From UBA4427 sp045106235 (GTDB lineage: Bacteria > Myxococcota_A > UBA9160 > UBA4427), in assembly GCA_045106235.1 (NCBI GenBank), contig JBGCEJ010000041.1:52084-116083 (forward strand): DNA of 64,000 nucleotides, written 5' to 3'. How positions within the stretch are numbered: the stretch's first letter is position 1; every line of letters starts with the position of its first letter. The translations under genes were made by a program, and so were the position numbers. The notes below the pieces were generated by a model. It was given only the letters and a program-made list of their open reading frames with translations. It was not told the DNA's origin and searched no databases. Positions 42,448 to 51,185 of this stretch are shown one piece after another.

Positions 42448-43064
42448 CAGTGGCCGACCCGTTCGGGGCGTTTGAAGTTCTGCCGCGCGCGCTCGACCGC
42501 GTCTCGCGTTACGCAGTGCTCGACATGATCGTTCACGATCCCCATCGACTGCATGAATGCGTAGGCGGTGGTGGGCCCGACGAACTTGAAGCCGCGCTTC
42601 TTGAGCGCTTTCGCCATCGCGCGCGAAGCATCGGTCTGGGTGAGCGTAGCGAGCGTCTTCTCGTCGAAGTCCTTGGGGCGACCCTCCGCTTCGGGTTCGA
42701 AGGACCAGAAGAAGGCGGCAAGGGAGCCCCATTCTTCGCGGAGTTCGATTGCGCAGCGCGCATTATTCAGCGCGGCCTCGATTTTTCCGCGGTGACGGAT
42801 GATCCCCGCGTCCTTGACCAAGCGGTCAACGCTGCGCGCGTTCCAGCCCGCGATTCGCTCGAATTCGAAATTCGAAAACGCCTTTCGGAAGTTCTCGCGC
42901 TTGCGAAGAATCGTGATCCAGGAGAGCCCGGACTGAAAACCCTCGAGGCAGAGCTTCTCGAAGAGGTGGCGATCATCCGAAACAGGAAAGCCCCATTCCG
43001 TATCATGATAGGCTTGGTAGTCTGGGGCATCGCCGCACCAGCTGCATCGCGCGTCTGCGTCCAA
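42447..43064 (-). CDS. tag: DNA-3-methyladenine glycosylase I
   Basis: About 205 residues. RCSWCGDAPDYQAYHDTEWG matches the Tag N-terminus with Cys and His zinc ligands; CLEGFQSGLSWITIL carries the catalytic Glu; NDHVEHC supplies the last His/Cys pair of the zinc snap. It excises 3-methyladenine from alkylated DNA in the cytoplasm. A TTG at 43064 with AGGGA 7 bases upstream fits the length of the family; ATGs at 43124 or 43130 would overlap the upstream crotonase by about 60 bases. The operon with crotonase and EamA permease gives no clue to regulation. Confidence 0.9.
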   Translation of the reverse strand: MDADARCSWCGDAPDYQAYHDTEWGFPVSDDRHLFEKLCLEGFQSGLSWITILRKRENFRKAFSNFEFERIAGWNARSVDRLVKDAGIIRHRGKIEAALNNARCAIELREEWGSLAAFFWSFEPEAEGRPKDFDEKTLATLTQTDASRAMAKALKKRGFKFVGPTTAYAFMQSMGIVNDHVEHCVTRDAVERARQNFKRPERVGH

Positions 43065-43065
43065 A

Positions 43066-43848
43066 CTAACGTCCCTGGAAATCAGGTCGTCGCTTTTCGA
43101 GAAAGGCGCGGACGCCTTCCGCATAGTCATCGCTCTTGAAACACGTGGCGATCGCCGCGGCGACTTCTTGCGGGCGGCGCTCGGATTCGGGGCGGCCGTT
43201 GTTTGTGATGGCGGTCTTGGCCGCGCGCAGCGTGAGGGGCGCGTTTTGGGCGATGAGCTTTGTGGTTTTCTCGATGTAGGCGTCGAGCTCTGTTTTAGGG
43301 AGGACGCGATTCACGAGGCCCATATGGTGGGCTTCGTGCGCATCAAATCGTCGCGCTGTCATGAAGATTTCTTTCGCGTTGGGCTCGCCCACGACGCGTT
43401 CGAGGTTCGCGAGCCCGCTGGCGCCATAGCCGAGGCCAAGTCGGCCGGCTGGAATCGCGAAGGTCGCGTCCTCCGCGCAGTACCGAATATCTGCAGTCAG
43501 CGCGATCGCACATCCGCCGCCGATACAGAAGCCATGGATTGCGGCGATGACGGGTTTGCCGATCGCTGAAATCGCATCAAACGCCGCCATATTGTCCATA
43601 TCGTATTGGTCGGCGCGGTCTCCCGTCCGGGCCTCCTCGAATTGCGAGATGTCCGCTCCCGAAACGAAGGCGAGGTCGCCTTCGCCCCGAAGAACGACCA
43701 CACGGATCTCTCTGTCTGCGTCGAGCGCGCGTGCAATCTCGGGGATAGCGAGCCACATCTCAGTCGTGACGGCATTTCGCCGCTCCGGGTGATCAAAGAC
43801 GATTGTGGCGACGGGGCCATCACGTTCAACGCGGATTTGTCCAGGCAT
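43066..43848 (-). CDS. Enoyl-CoA hydratase/isomerase family protein
   Basis: 260 residues from ATG 43848 (MPGQIRVERDG). VVLRGEGDLAFVSGADISQFE and AAIHGFCIGGGCAIALTADIRY form the oxyanion hole. The first catalytic Glu position is not acidic (IPAGRLGLGYGASG), the second Glu remains (AKEIFMTARRFD), so it may be an isomerase or a divergent crotonase instead of a hydratase. The frame extends to 43908, but the inner ATG matches the family length. It is first in an operon with the glycosylase (1 base apart) and faces the LLM gene at 43992. Confidence 0.88.
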   Translation of the reverse strand: MPGQIRVERDGPVATIVFDHPERRNAVTTEMWLAIPEIARALDADREIRVVVLRGEGDLAFVSGADISQFEEARTGDRADQYDMDNMAAFDAISAIGKPVIAAIHGFCIGGGCAIALTADIRYCAEDATFAIPAGRLGLGYGASGLANLERVVGEPNAKEIFMTARRFDAHEAHHMGLVNRVLPKTELDAYIEKTTKLIAQNAPLTLRAAKTAITNNGRPESERRPQEVAAAIATCFKSDDYAEGVRAFLEKRRPDFQGR

Positions 43849-43991
43849 TTCACGAGCATAGCGAAGGTGGGGCGGCGCGTTCGCGGTCTCAAAGCGGGCG
43901 CTGGGCACCCGCGCTTGATTTTGCCAGACTCTTAGGTGGCGAGCATTTGCGATCGCCCAAAACCCGCGGCCCTAAGACGAGGAGATGTCCC

Positions 43992-45104
43992 ATGAAATTC
44001 TCGATGATCTTCGAAGCACAAATGGTGGATCCGTCCCCGGAGAGTGAACGGCAGGTTTTTCAAGACTGTGTTGAACAAGCCGTCCTCGGAGAGAAGGTGG
44101 GCTTCGACGGGATTTGGGCCGTCGAGCATCATTGCCTAACGCAGTATGCGCATATGAGTGCGCCGGAGACCTTTCTCGCTTTCGTCGCGGGAAAGACATC
44201 GCGCATTCGCATCGGCCACGGTGTGGTGTGTCTCCCGTTCAAGATGAATCACCCGATCAAAGTCGCAGAGCGCGTGGCGACCCTTGATATCTTGTCCCAG
44301 GGACGAGTGAATTTCGGAGTGGGGAAGGGCGGAACCGAGACCGAAGCGGGTGCCTTCGATGTGGACATTCCTGAGATCGATGCCCAGCTTGAAGAGTCGT
44401 TTCGGATGATTCCCGAAATGTGGGCCTCGGATGTGTATTCACACGAGAGTGAACTGATCCGCGTTCCTGAGCGCCGCATTCATCCGAAGCCCTGGCAGAC
44501 GCCGCATCCGCCCCTCTTTATGGCGTGTACGCGCGAGACGACGTTGAACCAGGCGGGGGAATGGGGCGTCGGCGCGCTCTGCCTCGGCTTTGGTGGTCCC
44601 GAGGACATCGAACAGAAAAACAAGGTCTACCGCGAAGCGATCAAGCGCCGTACTGCCGAGAGCCAGGTCGGCAAAGTGGTCAACGATCACCTTTCGGCGC
44701 TTTGCCCTGCGATCGTGCTCGAGGACGGGGCTGCAGCGCGGCGAATCGGCCATCGCGGCCAGCGCTTCTTCACCGAATCGATCAACCATTTCTACCAAGG
44801 CGGGCCTATGCCGTCCGCGCCTCCGGAAGATGAAGATTCCGCTGCCGTGCTGAAGCGCGACGGCGAAGCGCTCGTGGCCTATCTCCATGAAGAAAAGATT
44901 GAAGCGGGGACAGAGGCGACCGGGCTCTTCAACACAAACCACGCGTACGGGACGGTGGAAGATGCGATCGGCTACGTCGAGCGGCTCATCGCGGCGGGCG
45001 CGGACGAGGTGATGTTCATCGTCCAGATGGGCTCGGTGCCTCAGAAAGCCGCGCTCGAAACGATTGAGAATCTGGGGACGAAAGTCATTCCTCATTTCCG
45101 ATAG
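43992..45104 (+). CDS. LLM class flavin-dependent oxidoreductase (luciferase-like)
   Basis: 370 residues. MKFSMIFEAQMVDPSPES opens a luciferase-type TIM barrel; GFDGIWAVEHHC is the alkanal-monooxygenase-like signature with the flavin-site His; RIRIGHGVVCLPFKMNHPIKVAERVATLDILSQGR in pieces follows. It would oxidise an aldehyde, ketone or xenobiotic using reduced FMN (or F420). It belongs to a different subgroup from the gene at 7432. It is divergent from the crotonase across 143 bases and convergent on the lipocalin. Confidence 0.9.
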   Translation: MKFSMIFEAQMVDPSPESERQVFQDCVEQAVLGEKVGFDGIWAVEHHCLTQYAHMSAPETFLAFVAGKTSRIRIGHGVVCLPFKMNHPIKVAERVATLDILSQGRVNFGVGKGGTETEAGAFDVDIPEIDAQLEESFRMIPEMWASDVYSHESELIRVPERRIHPKPWQTPHPPLFMACTRETTLNQAGEWGVGALCLGFGGPEDIEQKNKVYREAIKRRTAESQVGKVVNDHLSALCPAIVLEDGAAARRIGHRGQRFFTESINHFYQGGPMPSAPPEDEDSAAVLKRDGEALVAYLHEEKIEAGTEATGLFNTNHAYGTVEDAIGYVERLIAAGADEVMFIVQMGSVPQKAALETIENLGTKVIPHFR

Positions 45105-45191
45105 GCGTTTGCGCGCCGCAGTCTATTCGAGGAGCGGCCGCCGCCAGAGCCGAGGCCTACGCGCCGCGGCGCGCAGCAGCTGGAGGCGGGG

Positions 45192-45809
45192 TCAGCGCGC
45201 TTGTTGAGGCATGACCTGGATCTTTTCTACGTCGTAGCCCGCCTCGCCGAGCCGCGCGCGCAGATCCGCCTCGATCTCGGGATCGAGGGTCGGTTGGCGT
45301 GACATGATCCAGACGTAGCGCTTCGAAGGATGCCCCACGACGACATGCTGATAGTCCGGATCGAGTTCGAGGATGAGGTACGAAAGCCGGATCGGCCAGA
45401 TCGGTTGCACGCGCCACTCTGAATTCGTGACTTCGTTATGTACCCAGCCCCGCATGGTGATGATTTTCTCAGGACCATCGAATGCCCCGACGCGGAACCG
45501 GTTTTCGATGTCAATTTCGCCGTCCTCGCGGAGTGTGTATTCCTCGGTCGAATTATGCGCGCCTTCCTCGGCACTCGTCGGCATGCTTGAGATCACATAC
45601 CAAAGGCCCGCGAAGCGCTCGAGATCGACGCTTTCCACCATTTTCAGCGGCTTTGATGCATTCGGACCAACGCCTACGCCTCCACTGGCGCATCCAATGC
45701 CGCCGATGACAAGAAGGACAACGAGGGCGACGCCGATGCGTGCCCCGCGTGCGAGGGAAGGCAGTTCGTTCCGTAGAGCAAAAGCGCGTGCGTTCTGTCT
45801 TTGAGGCAT
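45192..45809 (-). CDS. Lipocalin-family lipoprotein (Blc-like)
   Basis: 205 residues from ATG 45809 (a TTG precedes it in frame). The lipobox GGIGC follows a hydrophobic signal (about 25-40), so it is predicted to be lipidated. The lipocalin GxW motif is in FAGLWYVISSMP, and VVVGHPSKRYVWIMSRQPT is the Blc-like second motif. Bacterial lipocalins bind lysophospholipids and protect the outer membrane. It is the last of three lipoprotein genes on this strand, 28 bases beyond the phosphodiesterase-like lipoprotein. Confidence 0.88.
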   Translation of the reverse strand: MPQRQNARAFALRNELPSLARGARIGVALVVLLVIGGIGCASGGVGVGPNASKPLKMVESVDLERFAGLWYVISSMPTSAEEGAHNSTEEYTLREDGEIDIENRFRVGAFDGPEKIITMRGWVHNEVTNSEWRVQPIWPIRLSYLILELDPDYQHVVVGHPSKRYVWIMSRQPTLDPEIEADLRARLGEAGYDVEKIQVMPQQAR

Positions 45810-45837
45810 CAAGTTCTCCGAGCGCGGGCTCGGAGGT

Positions 45838-48138
45838 CTAGGGGCGAGCCGCGATGCTCGCCGCTTTGGCGTCCGAAGGTGCGCTGATCAGCCACGGCGT
45901 TGTGCCGGTGACGGGCCACGTTGTATCTTCTTGAAGCATAGCCGCGAGACTCGCCGGGACACCTCGAAGGGCCGGCTTTCCAGGCGCTCGCCCAGCCGGC
46001 ACACCGTCTCCGATCGCGAAAAAGAGCGCGTCCTCTTCATGCTGCATGGCTGAGCGGATGCCGTGATCGGACATGACGACGAGCCAGTCATCCGCGTCGA
46101 GCCTCGCGTGGAGCGCGGCGAGGCGTTGATCGATATAGCGGTAGGCATCGAGCAGGGGACCCTTGGCGTCGTCCTGTCCCTGTCCGTCGAGTGCTGCAAA
46201 ATGGGCATGGGTCAGCAGGTCAAGGGCTTCAAGTCGGAGGAAGAGAAAGTCGACCTTGCCCTCGCGCGCGATTTCCTCCGCAGCGTCCATTTCAGCCGCG
46301 ATGGTCTCGCCGAATTGTTTCGTTTTGGCATCGTGCAGGAGGGCGGGGAAGGCCTCGCGTTCGTCAGGGCGAAGCGCGCGGTACGCATCTGCTGACGCGA
46401 GCTGGCTCTGTCGTCCGTCGGGGCCGATCAGCTCGGCGTGGCGGCCCGCTTCGATGCGGCCGTGGGAAAGGAGCATGTTCGCGGTGACCCTTTCGCCCGC
46501 GCCTAACGTGGCGAAGAGGTTGGGGCGTTCGGGAAGCACCCAGGAAAGGAAGTCGACAGGGTTTTCGCCGACGGCTTCGAGCCCGGCGAGTTCGAGGCCG
46601 AGGTGATGGATCCATCCCAGGCGGCTGCGTTGGGTGTTATGCGCAGGCCAGACGAGGCTTTGGAGTGCCGCGGCCGTGAAGGCGGGGCGACTCTCGAGTA
46701 CACTTCGATACCCCTCGCTCGTGAGGCGATCGTGGAAAGGGAGCTCTTCGCGGGCGCGCAGGTACTCCGCGAGCCGCCAGTCGCCGCAGTCTGCCAAAAT
46801 GGCGAAGACGCGTCGTCGGCCGTCGGCCGGGGGCTGCGTCATGGGGGCGCGGGCGGGGGGCGTATCGGCGGAGCGGATTTCGGGACGAATCGTGATTTCC
46901 GATCCCGCTTCGGGCCAGGTGGCGCCAGAGGCTCTGATCTGATCTTGGTCGTCTTTGATAATCCAGCGCTGAGGATGAAGTCCGGCTCGGACTTCGACCC
47001 TTACTGTGTTGGAAGGGCCGAAGGCGTATTCGCGATAGCCCGCATCCGGGGGCTGGTCGGCGCCGGGGGACACGGAGAGTGTTCCGCTCGCGAGGGCCGG
47101 CGGAATCTCGAAGCGGAGGAAGCCGGGAGCATCGAGGTCGATTTCGCCCCGGGCCAAGGCGAGAGCACGCTCGATTTCCGCACGCGTGATGCCTTCGAGG
47201 GGAACGACGCCGACGGCGGCGTCATAGGCGGCGAGAGCCTGCTCGGGATGACCTGCGCCGAGGAGTTCGGCGATGAGGCGACGATGAAGCCCCCATTTTA
47301 GATTGGGATCACGAATTTGGTCGCCCTCCGCGATGGATTCGCGCAGGAGGTCAATCGTGTTATGCGCGGGGTCGCGGAGCTGCTCAACGGAGAGCCGGAG
47401 GGCGTAGCGTGCGCCCAGGTCAATGGGATCCCAACCGGTCGCTTTCCAGGTCTCGAAGCTCTGCTGCACCGCGTCGAGATCGCCCCGCGCGGCTTGGGCC
47501 TGAATGCGAGACTCATTCCACGCAAGCGTCAGAGCATGGCCCTTCGGCGGGGGTGTGTCGCCAAGGACGCGCAGCGCGTCTTCATAGGCGGATCGACGTT
47601 TCCATCCGAGGGCCAGAACGATCCGCTGAGGAAGCCAGCTGGGGTCGGCTTCGAGACGTTCTTCGAGGCTTGTCAGGACGTCGGCCTCGTCTTGGATCGC
47701 GCTTCTGAGCATGAGCTCGCTTTGGAGGAGGTCGAGATCGTGCCGATGAATTGGAGCTGCACGCTTTGCAAGCACCGCCGCGTTCTCGACGTCGCCCTTG
47801 GATTGCCAGAAGCGCACCATGAGTTTTGAAAGCACAGAATGGGGGACCCAGTCGTCCGCCTCAGGCTGCGCCAGAAGGGGAGCGAGGAGTTCCTCGCAGG
47901 CGGAACGATTCCCCGTCGATAGGAAAGCGAGACAGCGACATTCTGCGACTTCGCGTCCTGCACCCTCTGCCGAAGCGCCTTTGGTGGAAAGCGAAAGCGC
48001 CTCTTCGAATCTCTCCTGGGAGAGCGCCTCGCAGGTGGCGTCCGCAACAGCGCGATCCTCTGCGGAATCGCAGGAAAGAAGCAGGAGCAGGAGAGTGAAT
48101 CCGAGAAGATGCTGAATGCGGCCGTTCGTTTTGCGCAT
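45838..48138 (-). CDS. Lipoprotein with helical repeats and a complete phosphodiesterase/alkaline-phosphatase-fold domain
   Basis: 766 residues. The lipobox LLLSC (Cys23) makes it a lipoprotein. Residues about 30-330 are helical and TPR-like, 335-420 a beta-rich linker, and about 443-750 an alkaline-phosphatase superfamily domain. Its metal ligands are all there: Asp450 (LADCGDW), the nucleophile Thr488 (RPAFTAAAL), Asp640 and His644 (DLLTH), Asp691-His692 (SDHG) and His700. It would hydrolyse phosphoesters, phosphonates or phosphodiesters of a glycan or lipid in the periplasm. The start is 2 bases past the upstream lipoprotein stop. Confidence 0.8.
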   Translation of the reverse strand: MRKTNGRIQHLLGFTLLLLLLSCDSAEDRAVADATCEALSQERFEEALSLSTKGASAEGAGREVAECRCLAFLSTGNRSACEELLAPLLAQPEADDWVPHSVLSKLMVRFWQSKGDVENAAVLAKRAAPIHRHDLDLLQSELMLRSAIQDEADVLTSLEERLEADPSWLPQRIVLALGWKRRSAYEDALRVLGDTPPPKGHALTLAWNESRIQAQAARGDLDAVQQSFETWKATGWDPIDLGARYALRLSVEQLRDPAHNTIDLLRESIAEGDQIRDPNLKWGLHRRLIAELLGAGHPEQALAAYDAAVGVVPLEGITRAEIERALALARGEIDLDAPGFLRFEIPPALASGTLSVSPGADQPPDAGYREYAFGPSNTVRVEVRAGLHPQRWIIKDDQDQIRASGATWPEAGSEITIRPEIRSADTPPARAPMTQPPADGRRRVFAILADCGDWRLAEYLRAREELPFHDRLTSEGYRSVLESRPAFTAAALQSLVWPAHNTQRSRLGWIHHLGLELAGLEAVGENPVDFLSWVLPERPNLFATLGAGERVTANMLLSHGRIEAGRHAELIGPDGRQSQLASADAYRALRPDEREAFPALLHDAKTKQFGETIAAEMDAAEEIAREGKVDFLFLRLEALDLLTHAHFAALDGQGQDDAKGPLLDAYRYIDQRLAALHARLDADDWLVVMSDHGIRSAMQHEEDALFFAIGDGVPAGRAPGKPALRGVPASLAAMLQEDTTWPVTGTTPWLISAPSDAKAASIAARP

Positions 48139-48140
48139 GA

Positions 48141-49397
48141 TTAGCGGACCGCCTTCAGCTCACCGCGAAGCGCGATCTTGCCGGATTCTGCAGGTCGAAA
48201 TGCGAGCTCGAGGTTGGAATAGAGGTCGCCGGGTTGAGGCGGTGCTGAATTGGTCGAGGGGCTGGCATCGGTTTCACCGTCGAGGCCAAGGTTGAGAGGC
48301 CTTGTGTCTGGTTGAGCGGCTGAGGCAGTGAGCGCTGCGAGGTCGACCTCAAGTCCCCCGAATTCGCTGGCACTCCCGGCGTTGGCCACAACCCTCGTGT
48401 TTGAAGATGCGCCGATTCCGCGAAGGGCGGCCTCGAGCGCGAGGTCCCGGTATCCGATGAGCAGCGCTTCGTCCGTGACAACCCAGCAAGGGGCGAGTCC
48501 GGGAAGCAGCGGGAGGTCCAAATAACATCCACCTTCGAATTGACGGCCGGTCGCGTTCGTGAAACTCCGCGCGGTGCGCTCGATGGGCCAGGTGTTTTCG
48601 AGTTGGTTGAGTGCTTCGCCTAACGCTTCGCGGACGGGGCCGGCAAGGCGATGGTGAAGGGCGAGGGCGGCCAAGGGGAGCGCGCTGTCTTCCGCCGGAG
48701 GCATGAAGGCAAATTCCCAGGTGCCGTCGAGCAGCGCGCCCTCGAGAAGTCGGCCCTTGAGTGCAAAGAGCCGGTCGCCCTGGCTGCCGGAGGGAATGAG
48801 TTTTGAAAGCGCGAGTCCGCCGGCGGGCCGGGCACGTGCGTAAAGGAGTGCTTCGCTCTGGGCGAGAACCGGGGCGGCGGGGGGCTCGTCGCTGGGGATG
48901 AGGAGTCGAAGTGCGTTGGCTTCACTGGGCGGCTTCGCGAGTCCCTCGACCTTCAAGCTGCCATCGCTGTCGACATCGAAGCGGAGTTCGATTCGCCCAT
49001 CGGCTCCGATGGGCCAGAGGAGAAGGCCCGCGTGTTCGCCCCGCAGCCGTCGGGCGGCTTGGGCGAGCTCGTCGATTTCTTCTTGGGAAGGAACGCATCC
49101 GATCGCCTCTGCTCGATCCAAGCCGAGATCGAGCGCGTCGACGTTGAAATGCGCCCAGACTTCATCGCAAGAGGCCAGGCGTTGTCGGAGTTGGCGGGCG
49201 CTGCGGGCGAGGGGAGTTCCTTCGAGTGCGGCGCCCCGGTCGAGCAGCCGCGCAAGGGCCACGCCGTCAACGGAGAGGGCGCGGACGCCCTGAAGCGGAT
49301 CCGAGTCCTCGCGGGAGACGCAGGCAAACGCGGACAGGCCGATCCCGAAGATCGCGATGACAGCGAGAAGTCGAAATCTATGGACGTGCTGACGCAT
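48141..49397 (-). CDS. Lipoprotein of unknown function
   Basis: 418 residues from ATG 49397 with GGAG 6 bases upstream. The signal peptide ends in a lipobox LSAFAC. The mature part has long hydrophilic stretches with repeated AALE/ALAR patterns and no motif I recognise; LLLWPIGADGRIELRFDVDSDGSL suggests a beta-sheet domain. The frame extends to 49451 without need. Placed directly upstream of the phosphodiesterase lipoprotein, it probably forms an envelope complex with it. Confidence 0.7.
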   Translation of the reverse strand: MRQHVHRFRLLAVIAIFGIGLSAFACVSREDSDPLQGVRALSVDGVALARLLDRGAALEGTPLARSARQLRQRLASCDEVWAHFNVDALDLGLDRAEAIGCVPSQEEIDELAQAARRLRGEHAGLLLWPIGADGRIELRFDVDSDGSLKVEGLAKPPSEANALRLLIPSDEPPAAPVLAQSEALLYARARPAGGLALSKLIPSGSQGDRLFALKGRLLEGALLDGTWEFAFMPPAEDSALPLAALALHHRLAGPVREALGEALNQLENTWPIERTARSFTNATGRQFEGGCYLDLPLLPGLAPCWVVTDEALLIGYRDLALEAALRGIGASSNTRVVANAGSASEFGGLEVDLAALTASAAQPDTRPLNLGLDGETDASPSTNSAPPQPGDLYSNLELAFRPAESGKIALRGELKAVR

Positions 49398-49721
49398 GAG
49401 AGGCTCCGTGGCGGAGCGCCCGAGCGGCCTCCATACGCAATCCATCGGCAAAAGCGCGGCAGAATTTGAGCTTTCAGTTGCCAGCGCGGTCTCAGGGGCG
49501 GTCGGGGCTGTGGATGGAGAGCGGGGCCAATTCCCTACCTCGTGCTCTGTGCCGTCTTCGCTTCCTCGGCGATCAAGGGGTTCGAAAATCCGTTCTCATT
49601 CGCTTTGCGGGATTCACCAATGTCATCGCTCGCGAGAAATGAGAAGGGCATTGGGTCGGACACGAGCGTGCGCGGTCGGGGGCGGAGCGTCAGAGAACGT
49701 GAGTTCCGTGGAGTCGTCTGC
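49398..49721. other. 324-base gap upstream of the lipoprotein operon
   Basis: No gene is convincing here. The gap should hold the promoter of the three-lipoprotein operon (start 49397). Open frames on both strands are unlike known proteins. I see no strong repeat or hairpin. Confidence 0.5.
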
Positions 49722-51185
49722 CTAGACCTTGAGGTAGGCGAGTTCGCCGCTGCAGAGGGTGGCCCGGACATCCTCGGACTTGAGCCGATTTCGGGCCACG
49801 GCCCAGGGCACCGCCAACAGGCAGAGGTCCCCGGCATCACCGATTTGTGGCGCCCGGGGGCTTCGCTGGTCCGACTCGGCCAAGGGGCTCGAAGCTGCGG
49901 GCGAAAGCCGTGCGGGATCGAAAAGTGCGAGCGCGCTTTCGGGGGACACGCATTCGTCGACGCCGAGGACAACACCGGTTTGGGTTTCGCGACGGACCGC
50001 GGCACGCATAGCCCGCCACGGATCGGGGTCGCCGAAAGGCGCATCGGTTCCAAAGGCGAGGGGGACGCCGGCGCGCGCCCAGGATCCGACGCGGTAGAGA
50101 TGGGGTTGATCGAGTGCAGCCACATCGCGTTGATAGGCATCCCCGCGCTCGGCAATGAAATTCGGCTGCGTGCAGACGCGAAGGCCTATGCGCTCGATCG
50201 TTTCGATGGCCTCTGGTGTCGCGATCGAGGCATGCTCCAGGCGATCGCCCGGATGGGTGCCGGCGATCTCAAGCGCGGCGAGGGCGAAGACAAGTTCCGC
50301 ACGCGTCACCGTATGGATCGCAACGCCGCGATTGGCTTCATGGGCCTCGCGAACCGCCCGCGCGAGTGCGTCGAGGTCGGGGAGGGCAGGTTCATCGAGC
50401 AGAATTTTATGGGCATCGACCGCGATGCGCGCTCGCGATCCGCTTCCCGCAGCCTCAGCGCTGTCGGGGGCGCGGAGATCGAGGCGGCCCATGATCCGGA
50501 GACGCTGGGGCAGCGCGCCACATGTTTGGGCGGCCCGAAGAAGCGCGAATTCTTGGGCAGCGTTCGTCGGGGTCGCGTCGGTGACGCCGGTGACGCCGAA
50601 GCGCGCCAGCCGTTCTCCGACTACGGCGAGATCGGGAGGTTCTGCTGCGGGGAGACGCTCGCGGAGCCAAGCGTCCATGCGGAAAAGGCGTCCGGTCGGG
50701 CGGCCGCTCCCCTGTCGCTCGATGCCCTCGGGCGCCGCGGAGGCATCCCCTGTTTGCTGGATCCCGAGCGCCTCAAGCCCGTTCGAATTGACGAACCACA
50801 TGGCACCGCTGCGATGCTGAATCCGGACGGGGATATCTGGCGCGAGCTCGTCGAGGCGATCTCGGGTCAGATCCCCGGCAACGGACTCGAAATAGCCCGC
50901 GCCGCGAATCCAGCCGTTGCGCGGCGTCGCATTCGCTAGCGCCGCAGAGAGTCCCTCGGCGTTCTCAACTGCGCTCGGGCCGCAGGCGACGGAGCCGAGT
51001 GCAGCGGCGAGGCTCATCAGATGGATATGGTGATCGTGGAGGCCTCGCAGGAGCGCGCCCCCGCCTGCGTCGATGCATTTTTCTCGCCCGACGGGCGTGA
51101 GGCCCGGGGCGATTTCGACGATCCGGTCGCCCTGGCAGCGCAGGTCTCGGCGTTCGCCACCGATTTCTGCGTTCCGAACTAACAT
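49722..51185 (-). CDS. Amidohydrolase family protein (YtcJ-like)
   Basis: 487 residues from ATG 51185. The metal-site HxH is in GLHDHHIHLMSLA (His53, His55), the bridging Lys in DAHKILLDEPA, with further ligands in IHTVTRAEL, DRLEHASIAT and the Asp of AFGTDAPFG. It resembles YtcJ/exoenzyme-type amidohydrolases acting on cyclic amides or carbamates; specificity is unknown. The start overlaps the CoA transferase stop by seven bases (ATGTTAG), so both are coupled. The longer frame to 51764 runs through the CoA transferase gene in another frame and is false. Confidence 0.83.
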   Translation of the reverse strand: MLVRNAEIGGERRDLRCQGDRIVEIAPGLTPVGREKCIDAGGGALLRGLHDHHIHLMSLAAALGSVACGPSAVENAEGLSAALANATPRNGWIRGAGYFESVAGDLTRDRLDELAPDIPVRIQHRSGAMWFVNSNGLEALGIQQTGDASAAPEGIERQGSGRPTGRLFRMDAWLRERLPAAEPPDLAVVGERLARFGVTGVTDATPTNAAQEFALLRAAQTCGALPQRLRIMGRLDLRAPDSAEAAGSGSRARIAVDAHKILLDEPALPDLDALARAVREAHEANRGVAIHTVTRAELVFALAALEIAGTHPGDRLEHASIATPEAIETIERIGLRVCTQPNFIAERGDAYQRDVAALDQPHLYRVGSWARAGVPLAFGTDAPFGDPDPWRAMRAAVRRETQTGVVLGVDECVSPESALALFDPARLSPAASSPLAESDQRSPRAPQIGDAGDLCLLAVPWAVARNRLKSEDVRATLCSGELAYLKV

